From: Chitinophaga oryziterrae
GTDB taxonomy: Bacteria > Bacteroidota > Bacteroidia > Chitinophagales > Chitinophagaceae
Direction: 5' to 3'
Length of the DNA: 64,000 nucleotides
Assembly: GCF_009758125.1 (NCBI RefSeq)
Contig: NZ_WRXO01000004.1
Span: forward strand, 310,001-374,000
Within the stretch, counting starts at the first letter, position 1; each line of letters begins with the position of its first letter. Below the pieces are notes generated by a model, which was given only the letters and a program-made list of their open reading frames with translations, made no database searches and was not told the DNA's origin. Made by a program: the position numbers and the translations under genes. Positions 27,685 to 35,363 of this stretch are shown in pieces.

Positions 27685-27704
27685 ATGAAGGAGACATGAA
27701 GGAG
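27685..27704. repeat. Short tandem repeat with 11-nt period
   Basis: ATGAAGGAG occurs twice, at 27685 and 27696, exactly 11 nt apart. It lies just before the terminator of the phosphorylase gene (minus-strand view: beyond it). It shares the 11-nt spacing, but not clearly the sequence, of the long hairpins at 40368 and 53233. Confidence 0.5.
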
Positions 27705-27710
27705 CCTTGC

Positions 27711-27757
27711 AAAAACAGGATGATCTTATGTCTTTTAACCTAAGATCATCCTGTTTT
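27711..27757 (-). terminator. Terminator of the nucleoside phosphorylase gene
   Basis: Perfect 17-bp arms (27712-27728 with 27741-27757) around a 12-nt loop, followed on the minus strand by a T-run. It begins about 10 nt after the stop codon at 27768. A-rich and T-rich flanks would allow function in both directions. Confidence 0.85.
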
Positions 27758-27767
27758 GAAGCTTTTT

Positions 27768-28646
27768 CTACAATTTCTCTATTATTTCTAAAGATGTTTT
27801 TATCAGGTTATCCACGGCTTTAGCGCCATCTTTGGAAAACTCCTGCCGTACCCTATTGGCTACTATTGCACTGATAGACAGGCAGTCGTGTCCTAAAACC
27901 CGTCCTAAACCATAAATCCCGGACGTTTCCATCTCAAAATTGGAGATATAATGTGGTTCATGGCGGAAGGCGGTCAATTGTTCCAGTAATTGCGGGTGGG
28001 AGAGAGGGCCTCTCAGTGCGCGACCCTGGGGGGCGTAAAATCCCGGGCAGGTAACAGTGATCCCCGTATGAAATCCGGTCGTGAACTTATCAGCCAGTGT
28101 CTTTGCCGCGCTGAATATAGAGGGGCTGGCAGTTCCCGGCCGCAGGAGTACCTGTTCCCGGAAGGCAGACAGCAGTGCTTTTTCTTCGGGAGTGTTTTCG
28201 AAGAGGTACCAGGGCATGAGGTTATCAAGTCCCAGGCCGTGAGAGGATACCACGAAGCTATCTACGGGTACCTGTTCCTGTAAAGCCCCGGAAGTACCTA
28301 AACGGATGATTTTGAGGCTTGTTAACGCCGGTTTGATGGTCCTGGTGGTAAAATCTATGTTCGCCAGTGCATCCAGCTCATTTAGCACGATATCAATGTT
28401 ATCTGTACCGATCCCTGTAGACACTACCGTAATCCTCTTCTGACCGATATACCCGGTATGGGTAACAAATTCCCTGTGCTGGTGTACGCTTTCCAGGCGG
28501 TTGAAGTGTTTACTTACTTCGGGAACGCGGTCCGGGTCCCCAACGGTGATAATAGTACCCGCAAGCTCTTCTGGTCTTACATCCAGGTGGTAAACGGCAC
28601 CTCTGCTATTCAATATCAATTCTGATTCTGCAATACGTTCATTCAT
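27768..28646 (-). CDS. Nucleoside phosphorylase (uridine phosphorylase-like)
   Basis: Nucleoside phosphorylase-I family enzyme of 292 residues, splitting a nucleoside with phosphate to base and ribose-1-phosphate in salvage. It has the phosphate loop TVGDPDRVPEVSKHF, the GIGTDNIDIVLNEL strand, RLGTSGALQ, and the ribose-binding NFEMETSGIYG motif of the uridine phosphorylase branch. The ATG at 28646 (MNERIAESEL) is preferred to an in-frame TTG at 28655. Preference for uridine over purines is suggested by the FEMET motif and is not certain. Confidence 0.87.
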   Translation of the reverse strand: MNERIAESELILNSRGAVYHLDVRPEELAGTIITVGDPDRVPEVSKHFNRLESVHQHREFVTHTGYIGQKRITVVSTGIGTDNIDIVLNELDALANIDFTTRTIKPALTSLKIIRLGTSGALQEQVPVDSFVVSSHGLGLDNLMPWYLFENTPEEKALLSAFREQVLLRPGTASPSIFSAAKTLADKFTTGFHTGITVTCPGFYAPQGRALRGPLSHPQLLEQLTAFRHEPHYISNFEMETSGIYGLGRVLGHDCLSISAIVANRVRQEFSKDGAKAVDNLIKTSLEIIEKL

Positions 28647-28672
28647 GGTAAACAAGTAAATGATGAAATAGA

Positions 28673-28703
28673 TTTGGCAAATATCGAAAATTTACTACTT
28701 TTG
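28673..28703 (+). promoter_or_regulatory. Promoter of tRNA-Cys
   Basis: TTTG at 28673-28676 and TACTTTTG at 28696-28703 are separated by 19 nt, a full match to the Bacteroidetes -33/-7 consensus. It lies about 30 nt before the mature tRNA-Cys 5' end. Confidence 0.75.
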
Positions 28704-28734
28704 CAGTCCCACAAAATTGGTGGGCCAAAAAGAT

Positions 28735-28805
28735 GGTTTCGTGGCCGAGTGGCTAGGCAGAGGTCTGCAAAACCTTTTACAGCGGTTCGAATCCGCTCGA
28801 AACCT
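28735..28805 (+). tRNA. tRNA-Cys (GCA)
   Basis: Cloverleaf read by eye. The acceptor stem GGTTTCG (28735-28741) pairs with CGAAACC (28798-28804), with discriminator T at 28805. The anticodon loop CTGCAAA gives anticodon GCA. The T-arm GCGGTTCGAATCCGC is canonical. The full CCA end is not encoded (CCG follows), which is usual in this phylum. Confidence 0.95.
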
Positions 28806-28821
28806 CCGAAAGATAAATTGA

Positions 28822-28850
28822 AACTCAGTCATTTGACTGAGTTTTTTTTG
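28822..28850 (+). terminator. Terminator of tRNA-Cys
   Basis: ACTCAGTC/GACTGAGT stem with a short loop, followed by T8, about 17 nt after the tRNA. Confidence 0.85.
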
Positions 28851-28945
28851 TTAATCCCAAAACGAAGTGTCTTCTGCTTCGATGTTATTGCTATCTCCCG
28901 GGGAACTATACAGCAAACCAGATCTCAAACTCAAAAACCATTAAA

Positions 28946-29503
28946 ATGGCACTCGGGGTAAAAATTGATTTTGATAACATCTATGAAACAATACCAGTTA
29001 TTGAAAACCTTAACGAAAGTTTTTTTGAAACGGAACTTGAGGATGGTACACGAACTAATCTACATGTTGAGGTAGATAACAGACCACATAAATTGCGCCC
29101 TAATCTCCATAATCTTGCATTCGGTCCGCTGAATAAAAAAGGGCAGATTGATGATAGGGCACAACTAACGCACAGCGATTACTCAAAAGTATTTTCTACC
29201 ATTCTTTTTGAAGCAAAAAACTACTTATTACGCAATCCTGATCATCAACTTGGTATTGACGGTTCCACAAATGGACGTGCATATTTATACTTCAGGTTTT
29301 TAAAAAGGAATTATGATTATCTGAGTAAATATTTCGACATATACTGTGTCAAATATTATGTGAGAATTGCAAGGCTTGGAGAAGAGCAATTCGAGGACCC
29401 ATTTGACTTTGAAGATGTCATGATACATGAGGAGAAGTTCGGGAAAAACACGAAAAACAATCCGAAATTTATGTACAACTATTTTATTTTTAAGTTGAAA
29501 TAA
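28946..29503 (+). CDS. Hypothetical protein, DUF6934-like
   Basis: Soluble protein of 185 residues without signal peptide. The central part resembles the DUF6934 family: NLAFGPLNKKGQIDD, then a helix region and QLGIDGSTNGRAYLYFRFL, where the GSTxxRxxLY pattern is the family's most recognisable piece. The C-terminus is basic and aromatic. Function is unknown. It is followed after 41 nt by a 63-aa gene and then a strong terminator, so the two form a small operon of the size and order often seen for accessory two-gene cassettes. Family assignment is from memory of the consensus. Confidence 0.7.
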   Translation: MALGVKIDFDNIYETIPVIENLNESFFETELEDGTRTNLHVEVDNRPHKLRPNLHNLAFGPLNKKGQIDDRAQLTHSDYSKVFSTILFEAKNYLLRNPDHQLGIDGSTNGRAYLYFRFLKRNYDYLSKYFDIYCVKYYVRIARLGEEQFEDPFDFEDVMIHEEKFGKNTKNNPKFMYNYFIFKLK

Positions 29504-29544
29504 TCTTAACTTAGTTAAACCAAAAATCTATAAATTTTACAGTT

Positions 29545-29736
29545 ATGAGCGTACAAAAAGTAAACTTACGGGAACAAAGATTCTTAGCCAGAGTTGAAAG
29601 AATGAAATCTCTTGGTTTAGATCCTGACAAAATACTTTCTATTGAGCAAAAAGCATATCTGTATAGTACACTCTCAAGAAATGCGCGGTTCGCAGAAATT
29701 GGCAGGAAATGGATGGAGGATTTTGGAAACAAATAA
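29545..29736 (+). CDS. Small hypothetical protein paired with the DUF6934-like gene
   Basis: A 63-residue charged, helical protein (NLREQRFLARVERMKSLGLDP then LSIEQKAYLYSTLSRNARFAEIGRKWMEDFG). No family recognised. It ends 19 nt before a strong terminator and shares a transcript with the gene upstream. Its composition would fit a small protein-binding partner or antitoxin-like protein, but there is no direct evidence. Confidence 0.6.
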   Translation: MSVQKVNLREQRFLARVERMKSLGLDPDKILSIEQKAYLYSTLSRNARFAEIGRKWMEDFGNK

Positions 29737-29754
29737 TCTTATTTCCCCAATAAT

Positions 29755-29790
29755 AAAGAAGGAGCTGATTTTAGATCAGCTCCTTCTTTA
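29755..29790 (+). terminator. Terminator after the two-gene cassette
   Basis: Perfect stem GGAGCTGAT/ATCAGCTCC (29761-29769 with 29775-29783), extended by A/T pairs, with a 5-nt loop and TTCTTTATTT downstream. Confidence 0.88.
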
Positions 29791-29902
29791 TTTGTATTTA
29801 TGAGATTGTATCTTTTTAATGGTCAGGTAATCAATACCTGCAGATTCAACATAGATTTCATCACGGCATTAGTCTATATTAGATTTCAAATCAAAAGTCT
29901 GG

Positions 29903-31033
29903 TTATTTACGCGCCAGTACAAACGCAAAATGCCCTGGTACATCACCAGTAGTTACAGACCATTTCTTCTTACCTGTTTTATCAAAGCAGTATAAGGTAC
30001 CGGATGATACATAGTCTTTCGCATCGGTCACGAATATATCTTTGTTGACAGGATTTACTGCTACGCCATAAGGCATCTTAATAGTTTTCTCCGTTCCATC
30101 TGTAATGAAATTTCCGGAGAGCAATGTCTCAGTTTTTACATTGATCATGTTGTAAGAGACGGCCCAGGTATTGGTAAGATAACTGAAGATAGAGCTGTAG
30201 ATATAGGCCGTATCACCGGAAATGCAAAGATTGCTGGCCGCAATATCAAACTTCTTTTTCACCGCATCCGTTTTGGTATCTATCACAGATAAGGAAGAAG
30301 GAATGTTATAATAATCGCCCCGGGAAGTTACATAGATATCTCCATCGCTATCTGCTTTTAGATGATTTAGATTGATAGCAACGTCGATCTTTTTTATCTC
30401 CTGAAAGGTTGTGAGATCTATTACTGAAACCGTACTGTCGTAATTGGGAACGCTGTATCCGCCTGAATTAGCTACGTATAATTTCCCGTTCACTACCGCC
30501 ATTTCTTCCGGCTGATAACCTACGGTTACCTTGTTGGTGATCTGCAAGGTGGCAGTGTCTATTTCTGCAACATAACCGGCAGGTGAATGTGGATCCTGCT
30601 GTACAGGGCCTGCATAAGAACTTACATAAGCCTTGCCATTGGCAAAAGTGATATAACGACAGCTGAGAATATCAATCTGACCGATGCGCCTGGCAGTAGC
30701 CGCATCCATCACTTCTACTTTATTGGAGACATTGATAACCGCGTATAATTTACTACCATATACCTGTATATCATTGCCCACATCTCCCAGTTCTTTAACT
30801 ACTGTGGGATTTACGGAGGGATAGATATTCTTTTTATACAGACCGGTGTTGTAATCGTAGTAATCTAAAGATGCTTTGTTAGTACCCATGCTACCTTCGT
30901 TTAACAGATAAAAGCCATTCACGGGAGATGTGATGGTCGCAGTGTCAACAGGCGTGACAACAGGAGGGACGATCTTATCGCCCTTCCGGCATCCAATGAA
31001 AATAACAATAGAAAAAGCTAACAGCTTTTGCAT
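29903..31033 (-). CDS. Surface lipoprotein with beta-propeller, BtuG-like (YncE/DUF5074)
   Basis: Lipoprotein of 376 residues. The N-terminus MQKLLAFSIVIFIGC ends in a lipobox (FIGC). The mature part is a YncE-like seven-bladed propeller, visible as repeated blades such as KLYAVINVSNKVEVMDAAT, KAYVSSYAGP, KLYVANSGGYSVPNYDSTVSVIDL and DIYVTSRGDYYNIPSSLSVIDT. In Bacteroides the corresponding protein BtuG binds cobalamin on the cell surface and hands it to BtuB. Here it lies 5 nt after a BtuB-like TonB receptor gene, which gives the same gene pair. Cobalamin is the most likely ligand, but the B12 binding is inferred. Confidence 0.78.
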   Translation of the reverse strand: MQKLLAFSIVIFIGCRKGDKIVPPVVTPVDTATITSPVNGFYLLNEGSMGTNKASLDYYDYNTGLYKKNIYPSVNPTVVKELGDVGNDIQVYGSKLYAVINVSNKVEVMDAATARRIGQIDILSCRYITFANGKAYVSSYAGPVQQDPHSPAGYVAEIDTATLQITNKVTVGYQPEEMAVVNGKLYVANSGGYSVPNYDSTVSVIDLTTFQEIKKIDVAINLNHLKADSDGDIYVTSRGDYYNIPSSLSVIDTKTDAVKKKFDIAASNLCISGDTAYIYSSIFSYLTNTWAVSYNMINVKTETLLSGNFITDGTEKTIKMPYGVAVNPVNKDIFVTDAKDYVSSGTLYCFDKTGKKKWSVTTGDVPGHFAFVLARK

Positions 31034-31038
31034 GACGA

Positions 31039-33027
31039 TTAAATATTTACTGCGATAATGAATTTATAATTTCTGCCGGGCATAGGATAGTTCAATACAA
31101 CGTCGTAGTATTGATTGAACAGGTTATTTACCTGTGCAGTCAGATGAATGTTCAGCCGTTTGTACTGTAATATCCTGCCTATGGAAAAATCGCTGGTGTA
31201 CCAGGGCTGCATATAATTCTCCGGAACATTATCTTTTCCATTATACCGTTCGCCGGTATAGAGCAGGCTATAATTGGCAGTCCATTTTTTATAATCTGTT
31301 CCGATGATAGCAGAGCCACTATGCCTGGGAATATACACGATCTGGTCTTTGTAAAAACCGGAAGTGGGATCTGAATAATCCTGTGCCTTCTGGAAGGTGT
31401 ACGTGAGTCTTGTGCTGACGCCCACTGCGTTTATCTGCCAGTTGGCTTTTGCTTTCACATCGATGCCCCTGATCTTTACCAGGCCCAGGTTCATCATCGT
31501 CCAGCGGAACTGGTTGACGGTAGGGACTGCTATGATCTTTTGCGTGACCTCGTTGTAGTAAGCATCTGTTTCAATACCCGCTTCTATTTTATTGGAAAAG
31601 GTGGTCGTCCAGGTGAAGCCGGCATCATATTGCGTAGCGAATTCCGGGTTCAGGAAAGAGTTACCGATATCTGTATAATAGAGGTCGTTGAAAGTAGGCA
31701 TGCGGAAGATGCGTTTGTAAAAGGCCCGCAGCCTGAATGCCGGTGTAGTGAATGGCTGCCAGGAGATAAACAGGGAAGGCGTGTATTCTCTTTTCGGTGT
31801 GGCCGCCGTTTTCTTCTCCACGGTTTCATTCACGATGGTAGCTAATACGCTGGCCTGTGCACTGAAGCGCCTGAAGTAAACAGCAGATGCAGCAGCTACT
31901 AATGTGGTATAACGGGTAGGATAAGCGAAATCCCGCAGGTCGGCATTTAGTTTATTCCATTGGAAATCGGCAGAAAGGCCGAGGTTCCACCAGGTGGTCA
32001 GGGCATACTGCTGGGCAACAGAAAAGTACAACTCGTGCTGATGGTAATGATTGTCCACGTATAAGGCAGCGGTGTCCGGCGCCAGGTAGCGGGTGTAGTC
32101 ATCGGCGTATTTAGCATTCAGCAACAGGCTGTAACGCGGTGTGATATCTTTACGGAAAGAGGATTGTACAAAGAAATTACGGTCCCATTGACGGTCCACA
32201 TGACGGAAGACGTTATTGGCCACGAAACCGGGCAGGCCGCGTTCTGAGTGGTAGTAATACAGTTTGGTACTCCATTCTCCGCCATTTAGCACCCCATTTA
32301 AGCCCCCTTCTACGCGCAGCGCATTGATATCGCCATTCTTCCTGATCATCGTTGTATCATACCCGTCATCCTTGCGTGAGCGGAATTTATACCTGCCATT
32401 GGCGTTGGTCCATTCCGTGTTAAAACTGGCGGATACTTTGTTACTGATCTTCTGCTGCCATAGGAGAGAAGGGTTGAATAAACCAAAGGAGCCGGTTTTG
32501 ATAGTCCCTTTCAGATGTATACTTTCACCGGTATTGAAATTCGGTTTAAGGGAGGTCATATAGATAGCAGCAGCAGATCCGAAATCTTTTGCCGGTTGAA
32601 AGATGTTGCTTTTCTGCCCATTGTAGAGGGCAATTTCCTGCATGTTATCCAAAGAAAATTTGCCAAGGTCTACCTGCCCGTTCTGTGCATTCCCCAGCTG
32701 AATACCGTCGTAAAATACGCCGGTCTGATTGGTGCCCATACTGCGTACATCTACGGTCTTTAACCCGCCAATGCCGCCATAATCCTTTACCTGCAGGCCG
32801 GAGAAGAAGCGGATGGCATCTGCTACGGAAAGACTGTTCAGGCGACTCAGGTCTTTGCCCTGCATTTTCTGCCCGGGAGTGATTTCCCGGACGGGTTTAG
32901 GCGCGATGACAGATACTTCTTTCAGCTCCCTGGCTTTGGCAGTATCTCTTTGCTGGGCTTTAAGCGCCGTGGTAAATAAGACGACCAGCACACACATCAG
33001 TATACAGGCTGGTTTATAGCAGTACAT
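31039..33027 (-). CDS. TonB-dependent outer-membrane receptor, BtuB-like
   Basis: Outer-membrane beta-barrel receptor of 662 residues with a signal peptide (cleavage near ALKAQQRD), a plug domain (about residues 45-165: SVADAIRFFSGLQVKDYGG, VDVRSMGTNQTGVFYDGIQ) and a barrel ending NNLFNQYYDVVLNYPMPGRN. Plug length and sequence resemble BtuB rather than SusC; the SusC-type carboxypeptidase-like N-terminal extension is absent. It is co-transcribed with the BtuG-like lipoprotein. Upstream lies what looks like the beginning of a cobalamin riboswitch without the rest. Function as a cobalamin importer is likely by context. Confidence 0.82.
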   Translation of the reverse strand: MYCYKPACILMCVLVVLFTTALKAQQRDTAKARELKEVSVIAPKPVREITPGQKMQGKDLSRLNSLSVADAIRFFSGLQVKDYGGIGGLKTVDVRSMGTNQTGVFYDGIQLGNAQNGQVDLGKFSLDNMQEIALYNGQKSNIFQPAKDFGSAAAIYMTSLKPNFNTGESIHLKGTIKTGSFGLFNPSLLWQQKISNKVSASFNTEWTNANGRYKFRSRKDDGYDTTMIRKNGDINALRVEGGLNGVLNGGEWSTKLYYYHSERGLPGFVANNVFRHVDRQWDRNFFVQSSFRKDITPRYSLLLNAKYADDYTRYLAPDTAALYVDNHYHQHELYFSVAQQYALTTWWNLGLSADFQWNKLNADLRDFAYPTRYTTLVAAASAVYFRRFSAQASVLATIVNETVEKKTAATPKREYTPSLFISWQPFTTPAFRLRAFYKRIFRMPTFNDLYYTDIGNSFLNPEFATQYDAGFTWTTTFSNKIEAGIETDAYYNEVTQKIIAVPTVNQFRWTMMNLGLVKIRGIDVKAKANWQINAVGVSTRLTYTFQKAQDYSDPTSGFYKDQIVYIPRHSGSAIIGTDYKKWTANYSLLYTGERYNGKDNVPENYMQPWYTSDFSIGRILQYKRLNIHLTAQVNNLFNQYYDVVLNYPMPGRNYKFIIAVNI

Positions 33028-33033
33028 ATTTTT

Positions 33034-33088
33034 GTTCCCTTTTAACGACCCTCTGCATAGAGGTATCAGCCATAATGCTGCAAAAGTA
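33034..33088 (-). promoter_or_regulatory. Promoter box and truncated cobalamin-riboswitch-like leader
   Basis: Minus strand: TACTTTTG (33088-33081), a TAnnTTTG box; then a CCTCT/AGAGG hairpin (33063-33050); then GGGTCGTTAAAAGGGAAC (33051-33034). The last piece matches the conserved start of the cobalamin riboswitch (GGGuuAAAAGGGAA), but the GGTG/AAxxCC element, the core and the B12 box that should follow are missing. The BtuB-like ATG comes 6 nt later. Confidence 0.45.
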
Positions 33089-33162
33089 GATATTAATCCC
33101 GTTAAACCAGTTAATGCCTGATCTGAATATTCGTTTGAGAGAAGTCGTTGAGGACCGGGAAT

Positions 33163-33203
33163 AAAAAACAGAACAGCCAGACGGTCTCCCGTTGGCTGTT
33201 CTG
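33163..33203 (-). terminator. Strong terminator downstream of the hydroxyacid dehydrogenase transcript
   Basis: Eleven-bp outer stem CAGAACAGCCA/TGGCTGTTCTG plus an inner ACGG/CCGT stem with a tetraloop and one bulged base, followed on the minus strand by T6 (33168-33163). Confidence 0.88.
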
Positions 33204-33237
33204 CGTTGCCCCTTTTTTTCCTGTCCGGGTACGATCT

Positions 33238-33420
33238 TTAGAAAATATAAAAGATACTGCTTTGTATTACATTCGTTCTGAAATCGGTCTTTACATTTGA
33301 AGCGTTGAAATTACCCACTTTAGATATCCCCGCAACATACCTGGCGCCAATACACCCGCTTTTGCTCTGATAGCCTAATAACAGTGTGGCAGTTCTAGGT
33401 TGAGCAATACACCGGGGCAT
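33238..33420 (-). CDS. Doubtful 60-aa open frame before the terminator
   Basis: A 60-codon frame (MPRCIAQPRTATLLLGYQ...) lies between the stop of the dehydrogenase gene and its terminator. It has no recognisable family, signal peptide or clear ribosome binding site. The space of about 240 nt between stop and terminator is long for this genome, which is the only argument for a gene here. It may be just 3' untranslated sequence. Confidence 0.2.
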   Translation of the reverse strand: MPRCIAQPRTATLLLGYQSKSGCIGARYVAGISKVGNFNASNVKTDFRTNVIQSSIFYIF

Positions 33421-33440
33421 TCCTGTACCGGTTTTCTCAT

Positions 33441-34436
33441 TTAACAGGTGATCCGGTTCCAGTCCTGGTATATCTCCGGATTAACGACATGAGGTAACCT
33501 CGTACCGCCTAAGCCTGCAATCACGTTCTTAGCTGCAATAACGGACATCGCATTTCTTGTATCTACGGTAGCGGATCCTATATGTGGCAGAATGGCCACA
33601 TTAGGCATGTTTAAGAGAGGATTATCGGGTTGCATAGGTTCGGGGTTGGTAACATCCAATCCGGCGCCCCAGATGGTCCCTGATTCCAAAGCGGCTTTAA
33701 GGTCTTCTTCGTTATGAATAGCGCCCCGGGCAGTATTGATAAAAATGGAAGAAGGTCTCATTTTACTGAAGGCAGTCGTATTGAAGATCCCTTTTGTTTC
33801 TGTGGTTAAAGCAGTGTGTACGGATAGTACGTCACTCTGTTGCAGGAGTTCATCAAAAGAAACCCTTACGGCATTCAATGTTTTTTCAGCATCCGGATTA
33901 TGCTGACGGTTGTGATAGATCACTTTCATGTTGTAAGCGCCTACACATTTCTTCGCCATCTCCATTCCTATCTTTCCCAATCCAAAAATACCCAGTGTTT
34001 TACCATTCAGTTCAATACCAAGATCTGTAGTAGGGTCAAAGAATTTCCATTCTCCTTTTAAGATCTTTTTATGCACGTAAAAGGCTTTACGGGAAGCCGC
34101 CAGCATTAATAAAAATGCGGTATCAGCGGTGGCGCCGCTTAATACGCCGGGCGTGTTACCGATAGGGATGTTGAGACGGGTAGCTTCGGGAACATCTACG
34201 TTGTCATAGCCGACTGACAGTAATGCAATTACTTTCAGGTGTTTGCATTCATTTAAAAAATGCGCATTGATGTTGTTGGCACCGGAGCTTAACAAGGCAT
34301 CATGTTGTTTGCAGGCGTTGATCAACTCTTCCGGCGTAAGGTCTCGCTTTTCTGTCCATTGGGTGATGGTGATACCTGCATCCTGCAATAATTGCAGTCC
34401 GGCATCAGGAATAATTCTTGTTATAAATGCTTTCAT
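33441..34436 (-). CDS. D-isomer 2-hydroxyacid dehydrogenase (glyoxylate/hydroxypyruvate reductase-like)
   Basis: NAD(P)-dependent dehydrogenase of 331 residues. The Rossmann loop GIFGLGKIGMEMA has GxGxxG; the catalytic arginine is in FINTARGAIHNEEDL, the glutamate in VTNPEPMQPDNPL, and the histidine in ILPHIGSAT. The NTxRG and PHIGSAT forms are those of glycerate/glyoxylate/hydroxypyruvate reductases rather than of D-lactate dehydrogenase. Length is normal. It stands alone and diverges from a 294-bp intergenic region. Confidence 0.9.
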   Translation of the reverse strand: MKAFITRIIPDAGLQLLQDAGITITQWTEKRDLTPEELINACKQHDALLSSGANNINAHFLNECKHLKVIALLSVGYDNVDVPEATRLNIPIGNTPGVLSGATADTAFLLMLAASRKAFYVHKKILKGEWKFFDPTTDLGIELNGKTLGIFGLGKIGMEMAKKCVGAYNMKVIYHNRQHNPDAEKTLNAVRVSFDELLQQSDVLSVHTALTTETKGIFNTTAFSKMRPSSIFINTARGAIHNEEDLKAALESGTIWGAGLDVTNPEPMQPDNPLLNMPNVAILPHIGSATVDTRNAMSVIAAKNVIAGLGGTRLPHVVNPEIYQDWNRITC

Positions 34437-34533
34437 GATCGGTTCAGGGGCACAATAATCATGCTGTTATTATCGTGCAGTTAAATTTTAGAAACAATAT
34501 AAAGATCTTCTTTCTTTTTTGGCAATATTTCAT

Positions 34534-34704
34534 TATATTTGTTACCCTTCCTATTTCCTGGAAGGGTGAGCAGTAAGGCGTATGTGTGTATGAAAGGGAA
34601 GCTGACAATGAGTTAATTGCGTAAATTATATCGTTTACAGTAAGTGATTTTGGACAAAGACGTCTAATAGAATTAAGCCTTCTGATGCTCTCAGGAGGCT
34701 TTTG
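34534..34704 (+). ncRNA. Possible small RNA or leader transcript
   Basis: A TATATTTG box (34534-34541, TAnnTTTG type) is followed by a perfect CCCTTCC/GGAAGGG hairpin (34545-34551 with 34560-34566) and, about 110 nt later, by an AAGCCTTCTGA/TCAGGAGGCTT hairpin with TTTTG (34675-34704). This would give a transcript of about 160 nt ending just before the GNAT gene. No coding frame beyond eight codons is seen. No RNA family recognised; the -33 element is poor. Confidence 0.28.
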
Positions 34705-34730
34705 TATTTTTCAGACTTAAATAAAAGTGT

Positions 34731-35231
34731 ATGTTGGAAATTGTAGGAGTTACAAAGGATGATGTAGCAGCATTGGATCAGGTAAAAGCACTTTTCCGTG
34801 AGTACGCGAATTGGTTGAGCGTAGATCTCAGCTTTCAGGGTTTTGAAGAGGAGTTAAGTAATCTTCCTGAACCAGCTTATGTTGCACCGGAAGGTGCTTT
34901 ATTCCTTGCCAGAGTAGACGGTTTACCCGCAGGTTGTGTAGCGGTACGTCATTTTGAAAACTCTACCTGTGAAATGAAAAGGTTATTTGTAAAGGATGCC
35001 TTTAAAGGACATGGAGTAGGACGGGCATTGGCTTCCAGGGCCGTGAAAGCAGGCCGTGAGCTGGGTTATAAACGTATGTTGCTGGATACACTGGCGCATA
35101 TGACACCAGCGATAGATCTGTATACCAGACTGGGATTTCAGCCGATCGCAGCATATTACAATAACCCCATCAGTGATGCGGTGTATCTGTCAATGATGTT
35201 GCAGGAAGAGAAAGCAGTACCTGTAGTTTAG
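34731..35231 (+). CDS. GNAT family N-acetyltransferase
   Basis: Acetyltransferase of 166 residues. The acetyl-CoA-binding motif A is FVKDAFKGHGVGRALASRAV (Q/RxxGxG/A form, here KGHGVG), preceded by the strand CEMKRLFV and followed by KRMLLDTLAHMTPAIDLYTRLGFQPI, the usual motif B. The N-terminal substrate side has YANWLSVDLSFQGFEEEL, seen in a common branch of small-molecule acetyltransferases. Substrate unknown. A hairpin with T-run ends 27 nt before the start codon, so expression may be controlled by read-through. Confidence 0.88.
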   Translation: MLEIVGVTKDDVAALDQVKALFREYANWLSVDLSFQGFEEELSNLPEPAYVAPEGALFLARVDGLPAGCVAVRHFENSTCEMKRLFVKDAFKGHGVGRALASRAVKAGRELGYKRMLLDTLAHMTPAIDLYTRLGFQPIAAYYNNPISDAVYLSMMLQEEKAVPVV

Positions 35232-35333
35232 TATTTCTTCATATACCGCTTATTAGTATTGATATCTTGTAATAACAGGATTGCCTGAACATCTTTGTGC
35301 TATTTATATAAGAAGATTTTTCTGATAAACAGA

Positions 35334-35363
35334 TAAAAAAAAAAGCTCTGTTAAGAGCTTTTT
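35334..35363 (-). terminator. Terminator that contains the stop codon of the oxidoreductase gene
   Basis: Minus strand: AAAAAGCTCT (35363-35354), the loop formed by the TAA stop plus C (35353-35350), then AGAGCTTTTTTTTTT. The stem overlaps the last codons, so translation termination and transcription termination are physically coupled. Confidence 0.85.

Noticed and set aside
33028..33240. Complete cobalamin riboswitch
   Set aside because: Only the entry segment is present; no GGTG/AAxxCC element, core or B12 box could be found before the start codon.
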